A stretch of DNA of 64,000 bases from Paracoccus acridae (lineage in GTDB: Bacteria > Pseudomonadota > Alphaproteobacteria > Rhodobacterales > Rhodobacteraceae): the NCBI RefSeq assembly GCF_014642735.1, contig NZ_BMIV01000002.1, positions 1 through 64,000 of the forward strand, given 5' to 3'. This document shows, piece by piece, positions 55,604 to 64,000 of the stretch. Each line of letters opens with the position of its first letter. Position 1 is the first letter of the stretch. Under the pieces are notes generated by a model. It had not been told where the DNA came from. It did not search any database and saw nothing but the letters and a program-made list of their open reading frames with translations. The position numbers were made by a program, and so were the translations under genes.

Positions 55604-56458
55604 GTGTCATCGCAGAATGTCGATGAGCTGGACGACAGCTCGGCCCCGCTGATCGAGCATCTCAAGGAACTGCGCAGCCGCCTGATCTGGTCCGCGCTGG
55701 CCTTCGTGGTGGCGATGGTCCTGTGCTATCTGGTCTGGAACCCGATCTACAACTTCCTGACCAAGCCGATCTGCGCCGCGCTGGAAGATCGCGGGCAGGA
55801 ATGCGGGCTGATCCTGCTGAAGCTGCAGGAAGGCTTTACCGTGGCCCTGCGGATTTCCTTCTTCGGTGGCTTCATCCTGGCCTTTCCGGTCATCGCCTAT
55901 CAATTGTGGCGCTTCGTGGCGCCCGGCCTGTACCGCAGCGAAAAGCGGGCCTTCCTGCCGTTCCTGGTGGCATCCCCGGTGATGTTCGCCATCGGCGCGG
56001 CATTCGCCTATTACGTCATCCTGCCGATGGTGTTCTCGTTCTTCCTGGGCTTCCAGCAGGGGCCGCTGGCGCTGCCGGACGATCCCGCCGGGGTCGAGGC
56101 ATCGACCAACACCGATCTTGCCGGCATCGTCTTCCAGGGGTCGGTCAGCGAATACCTTAACCTGACGACCCGGTTCATCCTGGCCTTCGGGCTGTCGTTC
56201 CAGTTGCCGGTGGCGCTGGCCCTGATGGGGCGCGCGGGCCTGGTGTCCGCCCAGACGCTTGCCAGCACGCGCCGCTATGCCGTGGTGCTGATCCTGACGC
56301 TGGCCGCCTGTCTGACGCCGCCCGACGTGGGCAGCCAGCTTGTGCTGTTCTCGGTCGTCTATGGGCTTTACGAGATTTCGATCCAGGTGGTCCGGCAGAT
56401 CGAGAAATCGCGCGAAAAGGAACTTCGCGCCCAGGGACTGTGGGACGAAGACGCCTGA
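55604..56458 (+). CDS. tatC: Twin-arginine translocase subunit TatC
   Basis: A 284-residue six-helix Tat core protein. [19 protein letters not shown] contains the conserved signal-binding Glu of HLx[26 protein letters not shown] and [14 protein letters not shown] are classical. The start is GTG, immediately after the tatB stop (TAAGTG). The last codon overlaps the start of the next gene (TGATG). Confidence 0.97.
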   Translation: MSSQNVDELDDSSAPLIEHLKELRSRLIWSALAFVVAMVLCYLVWNPIYNFLTKPICAALEDRGQECGLILLKLQEGFTVALRISFFGGFILAFPVIAYQLWRFVAPGLYRSEKRAFLPFLVASPVMFAIGAAFAYYVILPMVFSFFLGFQQGPLALPDDPAGVEASTNTDLAGIVFQGSVSEYLNLTTRFILAFGLSFQLPVALALMGRAGLVSAQTLASTRRYAVVLILTLAACLTPPDVGSQLVLFSVVYGLYEISIQVVRQIEKSREKELRAQGLWDEDA

Positions 56459-57297
56459 TGCCCGATGATCTGCGCCGCATCGCCGAGGCGTTGGAACGCC
56501 TGGCCCCACCGCCTGTGCCCGCGCCCAGCTTCACGGAAGCCACGGCCTATGTCTGGCATCCCGATCCCGACCGCCTCGAACCTGTCGATGTGGTGGACCG
56601 GGTTGATCTGGTCCAGTTGATCGGCATCGACCGCGCCAAGCAGATCCTGCTGGACAACACGTTGCAATTCGCGCGCGGCTTTGGCGCGAACAATGCACTG
56701 CTGTGGGGCGCGCGGGGAATGGGCAAGTCGTCGCTGGTCAAGGCGGTCCACGCCGAGGCGGTGGCCGAAGGCCTGCCCCTGGTCCTGGTCGAGATCGCGC
56801 GCGACGACCTGGGTTCTGTCGGGCGGCTGCTGGCGATCCTGGGCCGCACCACGGACAAGCGGTTCCTGCTGTTCTCGGACGACCTGTCCTTCAGCCATGA
56901 CGATACGCAATACAAGTCGCTGAAGGCCGTGCTGGACGGCGGCATCAGCGGCCGGCCCGCGAACGTGATCCTTTATGCCACGTCGAATCGTCGCCACCTG
57001 ATGCCCCGCGACATGATCGACAACGAACGCGCCACCGCGATCCATCCCGGCGAGGCGGTCGAGGAAAAGGTATCCCTGTCCGACCGCTTCGGGCTGTGGC
57101 TGGGTTTCCACCCCTGTTCCCAGGACGAATATCTGGCGATGGTACGGGGCTATTGCGAGGCTTACGGGCTGGCCATCGAAGCCGATGCCCTGCGGGCCGA
57201 GGCCATCGAATGGCAGGCCACGCGCGGCGGCCGGTCGGGCCGGGTGGCCTGGCAGTTCTTCACCGATCTGGCGGGCCGGCACGGGATCGCCGTCTAG
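56458..57297 (+). CDS. DUF815 AAA-type ATPase
   Basis: A 279-residue P-loop ATPase. DUF815 features are GIDRAKQILLDNTLQFARG, Walker A WGARGMGKSSLVKAVH, the Walker B-like FLLFSDDLSFSHDD, and ILYATSNRRHLMPRDM with the sensor region. Function is unknown. The ATG overlaps the tatC stop, so it is the fourth gene of the tat operon; this linkage recurs in my recollection of related genomes. Confidence 0.9.
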   Translation: MPDDLRRIAEALERLAPPPVPAPSFTEATAYVWHPDPDRLEPVDVVDRVDLVQLIGIDRAKQILLDNTLQFARGFGANNALLWGARGMGKSSLVKAVHAEAVAEGLPLVLVEIARDDLGSVGRLLAILGRTTDKRFLLFSDDLSFSHDDTQYKSLKAVLDGGISGRPANVILYATSNRRHLMPRDMIDNERATAIHPGEAVEEKVSLSDRFGLWLGFHPCSQDEYLAMVRGYCEAYGLAIEADALRAEAIEWQATRGGRSGRVAWQFFTDLAGRHGIAV

Positions 57298-57617
57298 AGG
57301 CCGCAGGGTTCAGGTCGATGCACATGACGGCGGTGCGTCGGTCATGTTCCCTGCAAGGGCGTCTGTCGGTTGTCGCTTTCATCCAGGACCATCGGCGCGC
57401 ATCCGGGTCCGGCGTCGATGCTGGGGCGTTAGATCCCGGCCAGCCCTGGATCCGGCCTTGGGCGATGTCCCGCTGCGACAACGACGCTGCGGGGTCAGCC
57501 AGCCTTCCCGATTGATTTACGTTCACTGGGGTTCCTGCCGCAAGGTCCTTGCTTGCAGCCTGCGAAATCCCTGCCTAATTTCCTGCGATCATTCCGGTTC
57601 TTCGGGCGCGCACGACC
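57298..57617. other. 320-bp spacer before the hybrid kinase
   Basis: No gene, tRNA or clear terminator is seen. Short open frames here have no ribosome binding site. It presumably carries the hybrid kinase promoter. Confidence 0.4.
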
Positions 57618-60584
57618 ATGACAGATCTGTCCTCCCCTTCTTCCTGGCCTGTGGGCGGCGGCGTCTGCGGCAACCTTGTGCGGGAATTCGACTGGTCGCG
57701 CACATCGCTGGGTCCGATCGACCAATGGCCGCAGCACCTGCGGATCAAGGTCAATTCGCTGGTCAATTCCCCCATCCCGCAGGTGCTGATGTGGGGACCG
57801 GATCATGTGATGATCTACAACGACGGCTATGTCGAGATTGCCAGGAACTATCACCCCCGCGCCCTTGGCGGCAAGGTTCCCGACATCTGGCCCGAGATCT
57901 GGGACTGGAACCGCGCCATCCTGGAACGCGGCCTGCGCGGCGAGGTTCAGGCCTTCCGCGAACAGCGCATGGTCCTGCACCGCGACGGCCACCCCGAGGA
58001 AGTGGTCTTCGACCTGTTCTATACGCCGATCTATGACGACACCGGCATCCGCGTGGATGGTGTGCTGTGCACGGTCCTGGACATCACCCAGTCCGTCCGC
58101 GCGCGCGAGGCGCTGGCGGAAAGCCGGGCGGAACTTTACCACCTGTCCGACGCCCTGCCGATCCTGGTGGCGTTCCTGGACAAGTCGCTGGTCTTCCGGT
58201 TCGCCAACCAGTGCTATCTCGAGGTGTTCGGCATCGGCCATGACCAGGTGATCGGCAAGCGGATCAGGGATATCCTGGGATCCGCCCAGGCCGCCCTGAC
58301 CGAGGACATGCTGAACCGCGCCCTTCTGGGCGAAACGGTGAATGTCGATGCGACCGTTCGCCTGCCGGGCGACCGTCCCCGCGCCTTCGAGATGCGCTGC
58401 CTGCCCCGGAAGTCGGGAGAGGACCGGATCGACGGCGTCTACATGATCCTGATCGACATCGAGGATCGCAAGCAGACCGAGAACCAGCTGCGCGACAGCA
58501 ACGACCGCTTCCACGCCGCCGTGGATGCGATCCACAGCGTCTTGTGGACCAACAGCGCCGATGGGCGGATGATCGGCGAACAGCGGGGCTGGGCCGCGCT
58601 GACTGGTCAGGGTTTCGACGATTATCAGGAATACGGCTGGGCGGATGCCGTTCATCCCGACGACCGCGCGCCCACCATCGCGGCCTGGCACCAGGCGCTT
58701 GCCGGGCACACGACCTTCGAATGGGAACACCGGGTGCGTTGCGCGGACGGGGAATACCGCATCTTCGCCATCCGCGCCGTGCCCACGCTGAATGACCGGG
58801 GCGAGATCAGGGAATGGGTCGGCGTTCATACCGACATCACCGAACAGCGCCTGACCGAGGCGCAATTGCAAGCCCAGGCCGAGGATTTGCAGCGCCAGGT
58901 CGCGCATCGCCAGCGGGCCGAGGAACAGCTGCGCCGCCTGAACGAGACGCTGGAAGCCCGCGTCGCCGACGAGATCGGCCGGCACCGCACCACGGAACAG
59001 GCCCTGCACCGGTCGCAGAAGATGGAATCCATGGGCCAGCTGACCGGCGGCGTGGCGCATGATTTCAACAATCTGCTGCAGGTGATCGCCGGGAACCTTC
59101 AGATGCTGGCCAAGGACGTGGAGGGCAATGCCAAGGCCGGGCAGCGGGTCGAAAACGCCCTGTCGGCCGTTGCGCGCGGGGCCAAGCTTGCCAGCCAGCT
59201 TCTGGCCTTCGGCCGCCGCCAGCCCCTTGAGCCGCGGGTGATCCAGCCCTGCCGCCTGGTGAACGAGATGGACGAGATGCTGCGCCGTTCCCTGGGCGAG
59301 GCGATCGAGGTCGAGGTGATCGTGCCCGAGGGCCTGTGGAACATCTGCGTGGATCGCGCCCATCTGGAAAGCGCGCTTCTGAACCTGGCGATCAATGCCC
59401 GCGACGCGATGGACGGGCCCGGCCGCCTGACCATCGAGATGTCGAACACCCAACTGGACCATGCCTATGCGGCGACGGCGGGCGATGTCCAGGCCGGGGA
59501 CTATGTGATGCTGGCCGTGACGGACACCGGCTGCGGCATGAGCCCCGAGGTGCTGGAGCGGATCTTCGATCCCTTCTATTCCACCAAGCCCGAAGGGCGC
59601 GGCACGGGTCTGGGCATGTCGATGGTCTATGGTTTCGTGAAGCAATCGGGGGGGCACGTGTCGGTCTATAGCGAAGTGAACGAAGGAACGACCGTACGCA
59701 TCTATCTGCCCCGTTCCGACAGCGACGAGGAAACGGACGCCCCCCAGTTCGACGGTCCCGTCGTGGGCGGTTCCGAAACCATCCTTGTGGTCGAAGATGA
59801 CGAGGCGGTGCGTGCCACCGTGGTCGATCTGCTGGGATCGCTGGGCTATAACGTGCTGACCGCGCGGGACTCGCAAGCGGGGCTGGCCGTTGTCGAAAGC
59901 GGGCTGCATATCGACGTGCTGTTCACCGATGTGGTGATGCCCGGCAGCCTGACGAGCCGAGAGATGGCGCGCCGCGCGCAAGAGATCCTGCCGGGGCTGG
60001 GGGTGCTGTTCACCTCGGGCTATACGGAGAATTCCATCGTCCATGGCGGGCGGCTGGATCCGGGGGTCGAACTGCTGTCGAAGCCCTATCCGCGCGAGGC
60101 CCTGGCCCGCCGCCTGCGTCATGTGATCGCCAATGCCCGGCAGGCGGTCCAGGCGGCCGAGGCGCAGCGCCCGTCCGATCCCGCCCCGAAGGCCGATCCC
60201 GCGCCGCAGCCCGATGAAGGCGCAGGCCGGGCCGTGTCCATCCTTCTGGTCGAGGACAACGCCCTGATCCGCGCGGACACCGCCATCATGCTGGAGGAGA
60301 TGGGCCATGCCGTCGCCCAGGCGGGCAAGGCCACCCCAGCGCTGGAAAGGCTGGGGGAACAGGCCTTCGACCTGCTGCTGACCGATCTGGGCCTGCCCGA
60401 CATGAACGGCAACGACCTGGCCCGGCGCGCGGTCGAGATCCAGCCGGGGCTGGCCGTCGTCTATGCGACCGGCGACAGCCATCTTCCGGCGAATTGTCCC
60501 GGCCAGACCATCCTGCTGTGCAAGCCCTATGGCGAGGATCAGTTGCGCGGCGCGGTCGAACAGGCCCTGGCGCGGATGGGGTGA
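57618..60584 (+). CDS. PAS-domain hybrid histidine kinase with two receiver domains
   Basis: A 988-residue cytoplasmic sensor with no membrane helices. A PAS-like N-terminal domain (LVREFDWSRTSLGPIDQWPQ ... VLMWGPDHVMIYNDGY) is followed by two further PAS/PAC units (about 180-300 and 305-425) and a coiled coil. The kinase core has GGVAHDFNNLLQVIAGNLQM with His 481, N box LLNLAINARDAM and G boxes TDTGCGMSP and GRGTGLGMSMVYG. Two receivers follow: one near 715-840 (ILVVEDDE, VLFTDVVMPG) and one near 872-985 (ILLVEDN, LLLTDLGLPDM). No output domain, so signalling must pass to another protein. Confidence 0.94.
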   Translation: MTDLSSPSSWPVGGGVCGNLVREFDWSRTSLGPIDQWPQHLRIKVNSLVNSPIPQVLMWGPDHVMIYNDGYVEIARNYHPRALGGKVPDIWPEIWDWNRAILERGLRGEVQAFREQRMVLHRDGHPEEVVFDLFYTPIYDDTGIRVDGVLCTVLDITQSVRAREALAESRAELYHLSDALPILVAFLDKSLVFRFANQCYLEVFGIGHDQVIGKRIRDILGSAQAALTEDMLNRALLGETVNVDATVRLPGDRPRAFEMRCLPRKSGEDRIDGVYMILIDIEDRKQTENQLRDSNDRFHAAVDAIHSVLWTNSADGRMIGEQRGWAALTGQGFDDYQEYGWADAVHPDDRAPTIAAWHQALAGHTTFEWEHRVRCADGEYRIFAIRAVPTLNDRGEIREWVGVHTDITEQRLTEAQLQAQAEDLQRQVAHRQRAEEQLRRLNETLEARVADEIGRHRTTEQALHRSQKMESMGQLTGGVAHDFNNLLQVIAGNLQMLAKDVEGNAKAGQRVENALSAVARGAKLASQLLAFGRRQPLEPRVIQPCRLVNEMDEMLRRSLGEAIEVEVIVPEGLWNICVDRAHLESALLNLAINARDAMDGPGRLTIEMSNTQLDHAYAATAGDVQAGDYVMLAVTDTGCGMSPEVLERIFDPFYSTKPEGRGTGLGMSMVYGFVKQSGGHVSVYSEVNEGTTVRIYLPRSDSDEETDAPQFDGPVVGGSETILVVEDDEAVRATVVDLLGSLGYNVLTARDSQAGLAVVESGLHIDVLFTDVVMPGSLTSREMARRAQEILPGLGVLFTSGYTENSIVHGGRLDPGVELLSKPYPREALARRLRHVIANARQAVQAAEAQRPSDPAPKADPAPQPDEGAGRAVSILLVEDNALIRADTAIMLEEMGHAVAQAGKATPALERLGEQAFDLLLTDLGLPDMNGNDLARRAVEIQPGLAVVYATGDSHLPANCPGQTILLCKPYGEDQLRGAVEQALARMG

Positions 60585-60628
60585 CGCGGGCCCTTGGCGG
60601 AAGGCTTTTTGCATGTTATGCAGGAGCC

Positions 60629-60753
60629 GTTCTCAGGGCGGGGTGCAATTCCCCACCGGCGGTCACAGCCCGCGAGCGCCCTTCGGCAACGAAGGGGTCA
60701 GCAGATCCGGTGAAAATCCGGGGCCGACAGTCATAGTCTGGATGAAAGAGAAC
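60629..60753 (+). ncRNA. FMN riboswitch (RFN element)
   Basis: The conserved blocks are in order: TTCTCAGGGCGGGGTGCAAT, CCCCACCGGCGGT, GTCAGCAGATCCGGTGAAA, CCGACAGTCATAGTC, and the closing GATGAAAGAGAA that pairs with TTCTC at the 5' end. It precedes ribH by 78 bases. FMN binding normally shuts off expression; no T-run terminator is obvious, so control may be on translation. Confidence 0.96.
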
Positions 60754-60831
60754 CGTGGCCGCGTCCTTCCCGAGGGGCGGTCATGGCTCGTGTCCTGGGA
60801 CCATACGCAAGCAACGTAAGGTTCCTGAAAG

Positions 60832-61305
60832 ATGACCCACAAGACCCCTCGCATCGCCTTCATCAAGGCCCGCTGGCATTCCGATGTCGTGGATCGCGCG
60901 CATGAAGGTTTCCTGGCCGAACAACAGCGCCTGATCCCCGGCGCGACGGTCGTGGCCTATGACGTGCCCGGCGCCTTCGAGATGCCGCTGCTGGCCAAGA
61001 AGCTGGCCCAGACCGGCAAATACGACGCCGTGGTCGCCGCCGCCCTGGTGGTGGACGGCGGCATCTATCGCCACGATTTCGTAGCCACCGCCGTTGTGAC
61101 CGGCCTGATGAATGTCGGCCTGGAAACCGGCGTGCCCTGCTTCTCGGTTTCGCTGACGCCGCACAATTATCAGGAAACGGAACTGCTGACCGGCTTTTAC
61201 CGCGACCACTTCGTCAAGAAGGGCGCCGAGGCCGCGCAGGCCGTGCACCAGATGCTGGAACTGGACGCCCGCATCGCCGCCGAAGCCCGCGCCGACGTGG
61301 CATAA
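60832..61305 (+). CDS. ribH: 6,7-dimethyl-8-ribityllumazine synthase, type II
   Basis: A 157-residue enzyme for the penultimate riboflavin step. It is RibH2-like: FIKARWHSDVVDRAHEGF, YDVPGAFEMPLLAKKLA, GGIYRHDFVATAVVTGLMNV and SVSLTPHNYQETE, as in the second lumazine synthase of Brucella and Mesorhizobium, which forms decamers. In those genera RibH2 is also riboswitch-controlled, and the same is seen here. It stands alone, apart from other rib genes. The ATG follows a weak AAGGTTCCTGAAAG. Confidence 0.95.
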   Translation: MTHKTPRIAFIKARWHSDVVDRAHEGFLAEQQRLIPGATVVAYDVPGAFEMPLLAKKLAQTGKYDAVVAAALVVDGGIYRHDFVATAVVTGLMNVGLETGVPCFSVSLTPHNYQETELLTGFYRDHFVKKGAEAAQAVHQMLELDARIAAEARADVA

Positions 61306-61306
61306 G

Positions 61307-61340
61307 GGAAGGGCGCGCGGGGGCTGCCCGCGCGCCTTCC
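61307..61340. terminator. Bidirectional hairpin between ribH and glmS
   Basis: GGAAGG and CGCGCGGG (61307-61321) pair with CCCGCGCG and CCTTCC (61327-61340), giving a 14-bp stem with one bulged base. It occupies nearly all of the convergent gap. T-runs are absent on both sides. Confidence 0.7.
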
Positions 61341-61341
61341 G

Positions 61342-63159
61342 TCATTCGACCGTGACCGATTTCGCCAGGTTGCGCGGCTGGTCCACGTCGGTGCCCTTGG
61401 CGACCGCCGTGTGATAGGCCAGATACTGCATCGGGATCGCGTAAAGGATCGGCTGGAACATTCCGCCGCCCGACGGCATCCGCAGCGTGGCCTGCACCCC
61501 GTGGCTGGCGGCGGAAAGCCCGTCCTCGTCCGAAACCAGCAGGATCGGGCCGTGGCGGGCCATGACCTCCTGCATGTTCGATACGGTCTTTTCGAACAGC
61601 GCGTCATGCGGGGCCAGCACGATCACCGGCACGTCTCGATCGATCAGCGCGATCGGCCCGTGCTTCAACTCGCCCGAGGCATAGCCCTCGGCATGGATAT
61701 AGCTGAGTTCCTTGAGCTTCAACGCCCCTTCCAGGGCCACCGGATACAGCGCGCCGCGTCCCAGGAACAGCACGTCGCGGGCCTGCGACAGCCATTCCGA
61801 CAAACCCCGGCAATCGTCCGACAGATCCAGCACCTGCTGCATCAGGCCGGGGATCGACCGAAGGTCGGCCAGATGCGCGGCAAGCGCCACATCGTCGATG
61901 CGCCCCCGGTCATGGGCGGCCTTCAGGGCCAGGATCGCCAGGACCGACAACTGGCAGGTGAAGGCCTTGGACGAGGCCACGCTGACCTCGATCCCCGCAA
62001 GGGTCGGCAGGGCGATGTCGGAATCGCGCGCGATGGCCGAGGTGCCGACATTCACCAGGCCGATGGTTCGCGCGACATGCTGGCCCGCATAATGCAGGGC
62101 GGCCAGCGTGTCCGCGGTCTCGCCCGACTGGCTGACGGCGATGAACCAGCTTTGCGGCGACAGGGGCGGTTCGCGGTAACGGAACTCGGACGCCACGTCG
62201 ATGTCGCAAGGCAGGCCCGCCAGCTGCTCGAACCAGTATTTCGCGACATGGCCCGCCAGATGCGCGGTGCCGCAGCCGACCAGGCTGATCCGGTCCACCC
62301 CCTTGAAATCGAGGCCTTCGGGCAGGACGATCCGGTCGTCCTTGACATAGTGGTTCAGCACATCGCCGATCACCACGGGCTGTTCGGCGATTTCCTTGGC
62401 CATGAAGTGGCGATAGCCGCCCTTGTCGATGGCGGTGGCGCCGGTGTCGATGCGCGCCTCGGTCCGGTGGGTCTGGTTGCCTGCGGCGTCGAAGATCTGG
62501 ACGCCCGCGCGGGTCAGGATCGCGTGGTCCCCATCTTCCAGATAGGTGATGCGGTCGGTAAAGGGCGCCAGCGCCACCGCGTCCGATCCCAGGAACATCT
62601 CGCCCTCGCCATGGCCGATGGCCAGCGGGCTGCCCTTGCGCGCGGCGATCATCAGATCATGCTGCCCATCGAAGATGAAGGCCAGGGCGAAGGCACCCTT
62701 CAGCCGGGCCAGCGTCTTGCGCGCGGCTTCCAGAGGCGAGGCGCCCTGGGCCATGTGATGCGCAGTCCACAGCGCGACGGTTTCCGTATCGGTCTGCGAT
62801 TGCGGCTGGATGCCCAGACCCGCCAGTTCCTCGCGCAACTCTCGGAAATTCTCGATGATGCCGTTATGGACCACGGCCACGGGGCCGGACTGGTGGGGAT
62901 GGGCGTTCACCTCGGTCGCCGCGCCATGGGTGGCCCAGCGGGTATGGCCGATGCCGATATGGCCGGGCAGGGGATCGTGGACCAGCCGGTCCGACAGGTT
63001 CACCAGCTTGCCCACTGCGCGGCGCCGGTCCAGCCGGCCTTGGGCATCGACGGTCGCCACGCCCGCGCTGTCATAGCCGCGATATTCCAGCCGCCGCAGC
63101 GCATCGACCAGTTGCGGGGACACCTCGTGCGATCCCAGGATACCAATGATGCCGCACAT
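61342..63159 (-). CDS. glmS: Glutamine-fructose-6-phosphate aminotransferase
   Basis: A 605-residue enzyme making glucosamine-6-phosphate for peptidoglycan and LPS. After Met removal, Cys 2 (MCGIIGILG) is the glutaminase nucleophile; the domain contains RRLEYRGYDSAGVA and GHTRWATHG. Two SIS domains follow (SLVGCGTAHLAGHVAKYW, SQSGETADTLAAL; LFLGRGALYPVALEGALKLKE). It ends NLAKSVTVE, the typical GlmS tail. Its ATG overlaps the glmU stop by one base (TGATG). No glmS ribozyme is expected or seen. Confidence 0.97.
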   Translation of the reverse strand: MCGIIGILGSHEVSPQLVDALRRLEYRGYDSAGVATVDAQGRLDRRRAVGKLVNLSDRLVHDPLPGHIGIGHTRWATHGAATEVNAHPHQSGPVAVVHNGIIENFRELREELAGLGIQPQSQTDTETVALWTAHHMAQGASPLEAARKTLARLKGAFALAFIFDGQHDLMIAARKGSPLAIGHGEGEMFLGSDAVALAPFTDRITYLEDGDHAILTRAGVQIFDAAGNQTHRTEARIDTGATAIDKGGYRHFMAKEIAEQPVVIGDVLNHYVKDDRIVLPEGLDFKGVDRISLVGCGTAHLAGHVAKYWFEQLAGLPCDIDVASEFRYREPPLSPQSWFIAVSQSGETADTLAALHYAGQHVARTIGLVNVGTSAIARDSDIALPTLAGIEVSVASSKAFTCQLSVLAILALKAAHDRGRIDDVALAAHLADLRSIPGLMQQVLDLSDDCRGLSEWLSQARDVLFLGRGALYPVALEGALKLKELSYIHAEGYASGELKHGPIALIDRDVPVIVLAPHDALFEKTVSNMQEVMARHGPILLVSDEDGLSAASHGVQATLRMPSGGGMFQPILYAIPMQYLAYHTAVAKGTDVDQPRNLAKSVTVE

Positions 63160-64000
63160 CAGCGGGCCTCCTTCTTCGCGCGCAGGGCGGCCATCAGGCG
63201 GGTGGCAAGGCCGGGCTTCGTGACCTGCCGGGCGCGGCCCAGGGCCAGGGCGCCGTCGGGCACGTCCTCGGTGATGACGGACCCCGATCCGGTCATGGCG
63301 TCGTCGCCCACGCGCACGGGGGCCACCAGCATCGTGTCGCTGCCGATGAAGGCGCGGGCGCCGATGTCCGTGCGGTGCTTCATCACCCCGTCATAATTGC
63401 AGGTGATCGTGCCCGCGCCGATATTGGTATGCTCGCCCACATGGGCGTCGCCCAGATAGGTCAGGTGGCCGACCTTGGCGCCTTCGTCCAAGACCGCGTT
63501 CTTGATTTCCACGAAATTGCCGACATGCACGTCGCCGCCCAACTCCGCGCCGGGCCGCAGCCGCGCAAAGGGCCCGACCGTCGCGCCCGAGGAGACATGG
63601 CAGCCTTCCAGATGACAGAAGGGCAGGATATCGGCCCCCGATTCAATGGTCACGCCCGGCCCGAAGACGACGTTCTGGCCGACTACCGCATCGCGACCGA
63701 TCACCGTGTCCAGCGCGAACCACACGGTCGAGGGGTCGCACAGCGTCACCCCGTCTTCAAGCGCCTGCCGGCGGGCGCGGTCCTGGAACGCGGCCTCGGC
63801 CGCGGCCAGTTCGGCGCGGGTATTGATGCCAAGGGTTTCGGATTCGTCGCAGGTCACGACATCGGTGCTGCGGCCTTCGGCGCGGGCCAGGGCCACGAGG
63901 TCGGTCAGGTAATATTCGCCGGATGCGTTTTCGTTCGTCAGCCGCACGATCAACTGTCGCAGCAGCGCGGCGTCAAGCGCCATGACGCCGGAATTGCACA
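63159..64000 (-). CDS. glmU: Bifunctional GlmU (partial, 5' end beyond window)
   Basis: The C-terminal 280 residues of N-acetylglucosamine-1-phosphate uridyltransferase/glucosamine-1-phosphate acetyltransferase. The visible part covers the end of the uridyltransferase domain (NENASGEYYLTDLVALARAE, ETLGINTRAELAAAE) and the left-handed beta helix with hexapeptide repeats (GPFARLRPGAELGGDVHVGN, KVGHLTYLGDAHVGEHTNIG), including the acetyltransferase motif TITCNYDGVMKHRT. The frame runs off the right edge (CNSGVMALDAALL). Together with glmS it makes UDP-GlcNAc. Confidence 0.96.
   Translation of the reverse strand, partial: CNSGVMALDAALLRQLIVRLTNENASGEYYLTDLVALARAEGRSTDVVTCDESETLGINTRAELAAAEAAFQDRARRQALEDGVTLCDPSTVWFALDTVIGRDAVVGQNVVFGPGVTIESGADILPFCHLEGCHVSSGATVGPFARLRPGAELGGDVHVGNFVEIKNAVLDEGAKVGHLTYLGDAHVGEHTNIGAGTITCNYDGVMKHRTDIGARAFIGSDTMLVAPVRVGDDAMTGSGSVITEDVPDGALALGRARQVTKPGLATRLMAALRAKKEAR

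Overview
The window is high-GC DNA with short intergenic gaps and many ATGA/GTGA stop-start overlaps. It looks like chromosomal sequence from a Rhodobacteraceae alphaproteobacterium, most likely a carotenoid-producing Paracoccus. The grounds are the crtW-crtZ pair for ketocarotenoid (astaxanthin-type) synthesis, a B12-dependent class II ribonucleotide reductase, TRAP and Dpp uptake systems, a type II lumazine synthase under an FMN riboswitch, and general protein similarity. The genus is an inference; there is no rRNA here to confirm it.

Layout. 1-1.5 kb: a decayed IS3-family element. 1.8-7.3 kb: tRNA-Asn, a metallo-beta-lactamase-fold hydrolase divergent from a sensor histidine kinase, lon protease behind a heat-shock-like promoter, and a small DUF2147 protein. 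7.4-12.7 kb: a heme-copper oxidase operon (CtaG, CopD-like protein, subunit II, a fused subunit I-III, a small membrane protein) interrupted by an opposite-strand DUF2231 gene. 12.7-17.9 kb: an Lrp-type regulator divergent from hppD (tyrosine catabolism), a Rieske protein, gatC-gatA, a lipoprotein, an amidase and tRNA-Glu. 18.1-23.4 kb: a complete dppABCDF-type peptide ABC importer. 24-27.8 kb: a giant serralysin-like RTX protease and a small secreted partner. 27.8-35.5 kb: a TRAP transporter operon ending in an amidase, a divergent 2-hydroxyacid dehydrogenase, and a cytochrome c plus sorbosone-dehydrogenase-like pair. 35.8-41 kb: crtW-crtZ and nrdJ.

41-44.6 kb: a 453-bp gene-free spacer carrying three DnaA-box matches, then an operon of histidinol-phosphatase-like protein, MgtE and 5-formyl-THF cyclo-ligase, and an XRE regulator. 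44.7-54.6 kb: quinone oxidoreductase, BI-1 family protein, uracil/xanthine permease, CorC-type and TerC membrane proteins, AGE epimerase, PhoD-like phosphatase, a retropepsin-like membrane protease and MarC. 54.8-57.3 kb: tatABC and a DUF815 ATPase. 57.6-64 kb: a hybrid sensor kinase with two receiver domains, FMN riboswitch-ribH, and glmU-glmS (glmU runs off the window).

The points most worth following up are the oriC-like DnaA-box cluster upstream of nrdJ, the oxidase subunit I lacking the K-channel lysine, the RTX protease with its uncharacterised secreted neighbour, and the isolated crtWZ pair. All functional statements come from reading motifs and recalling families; no database search was run.
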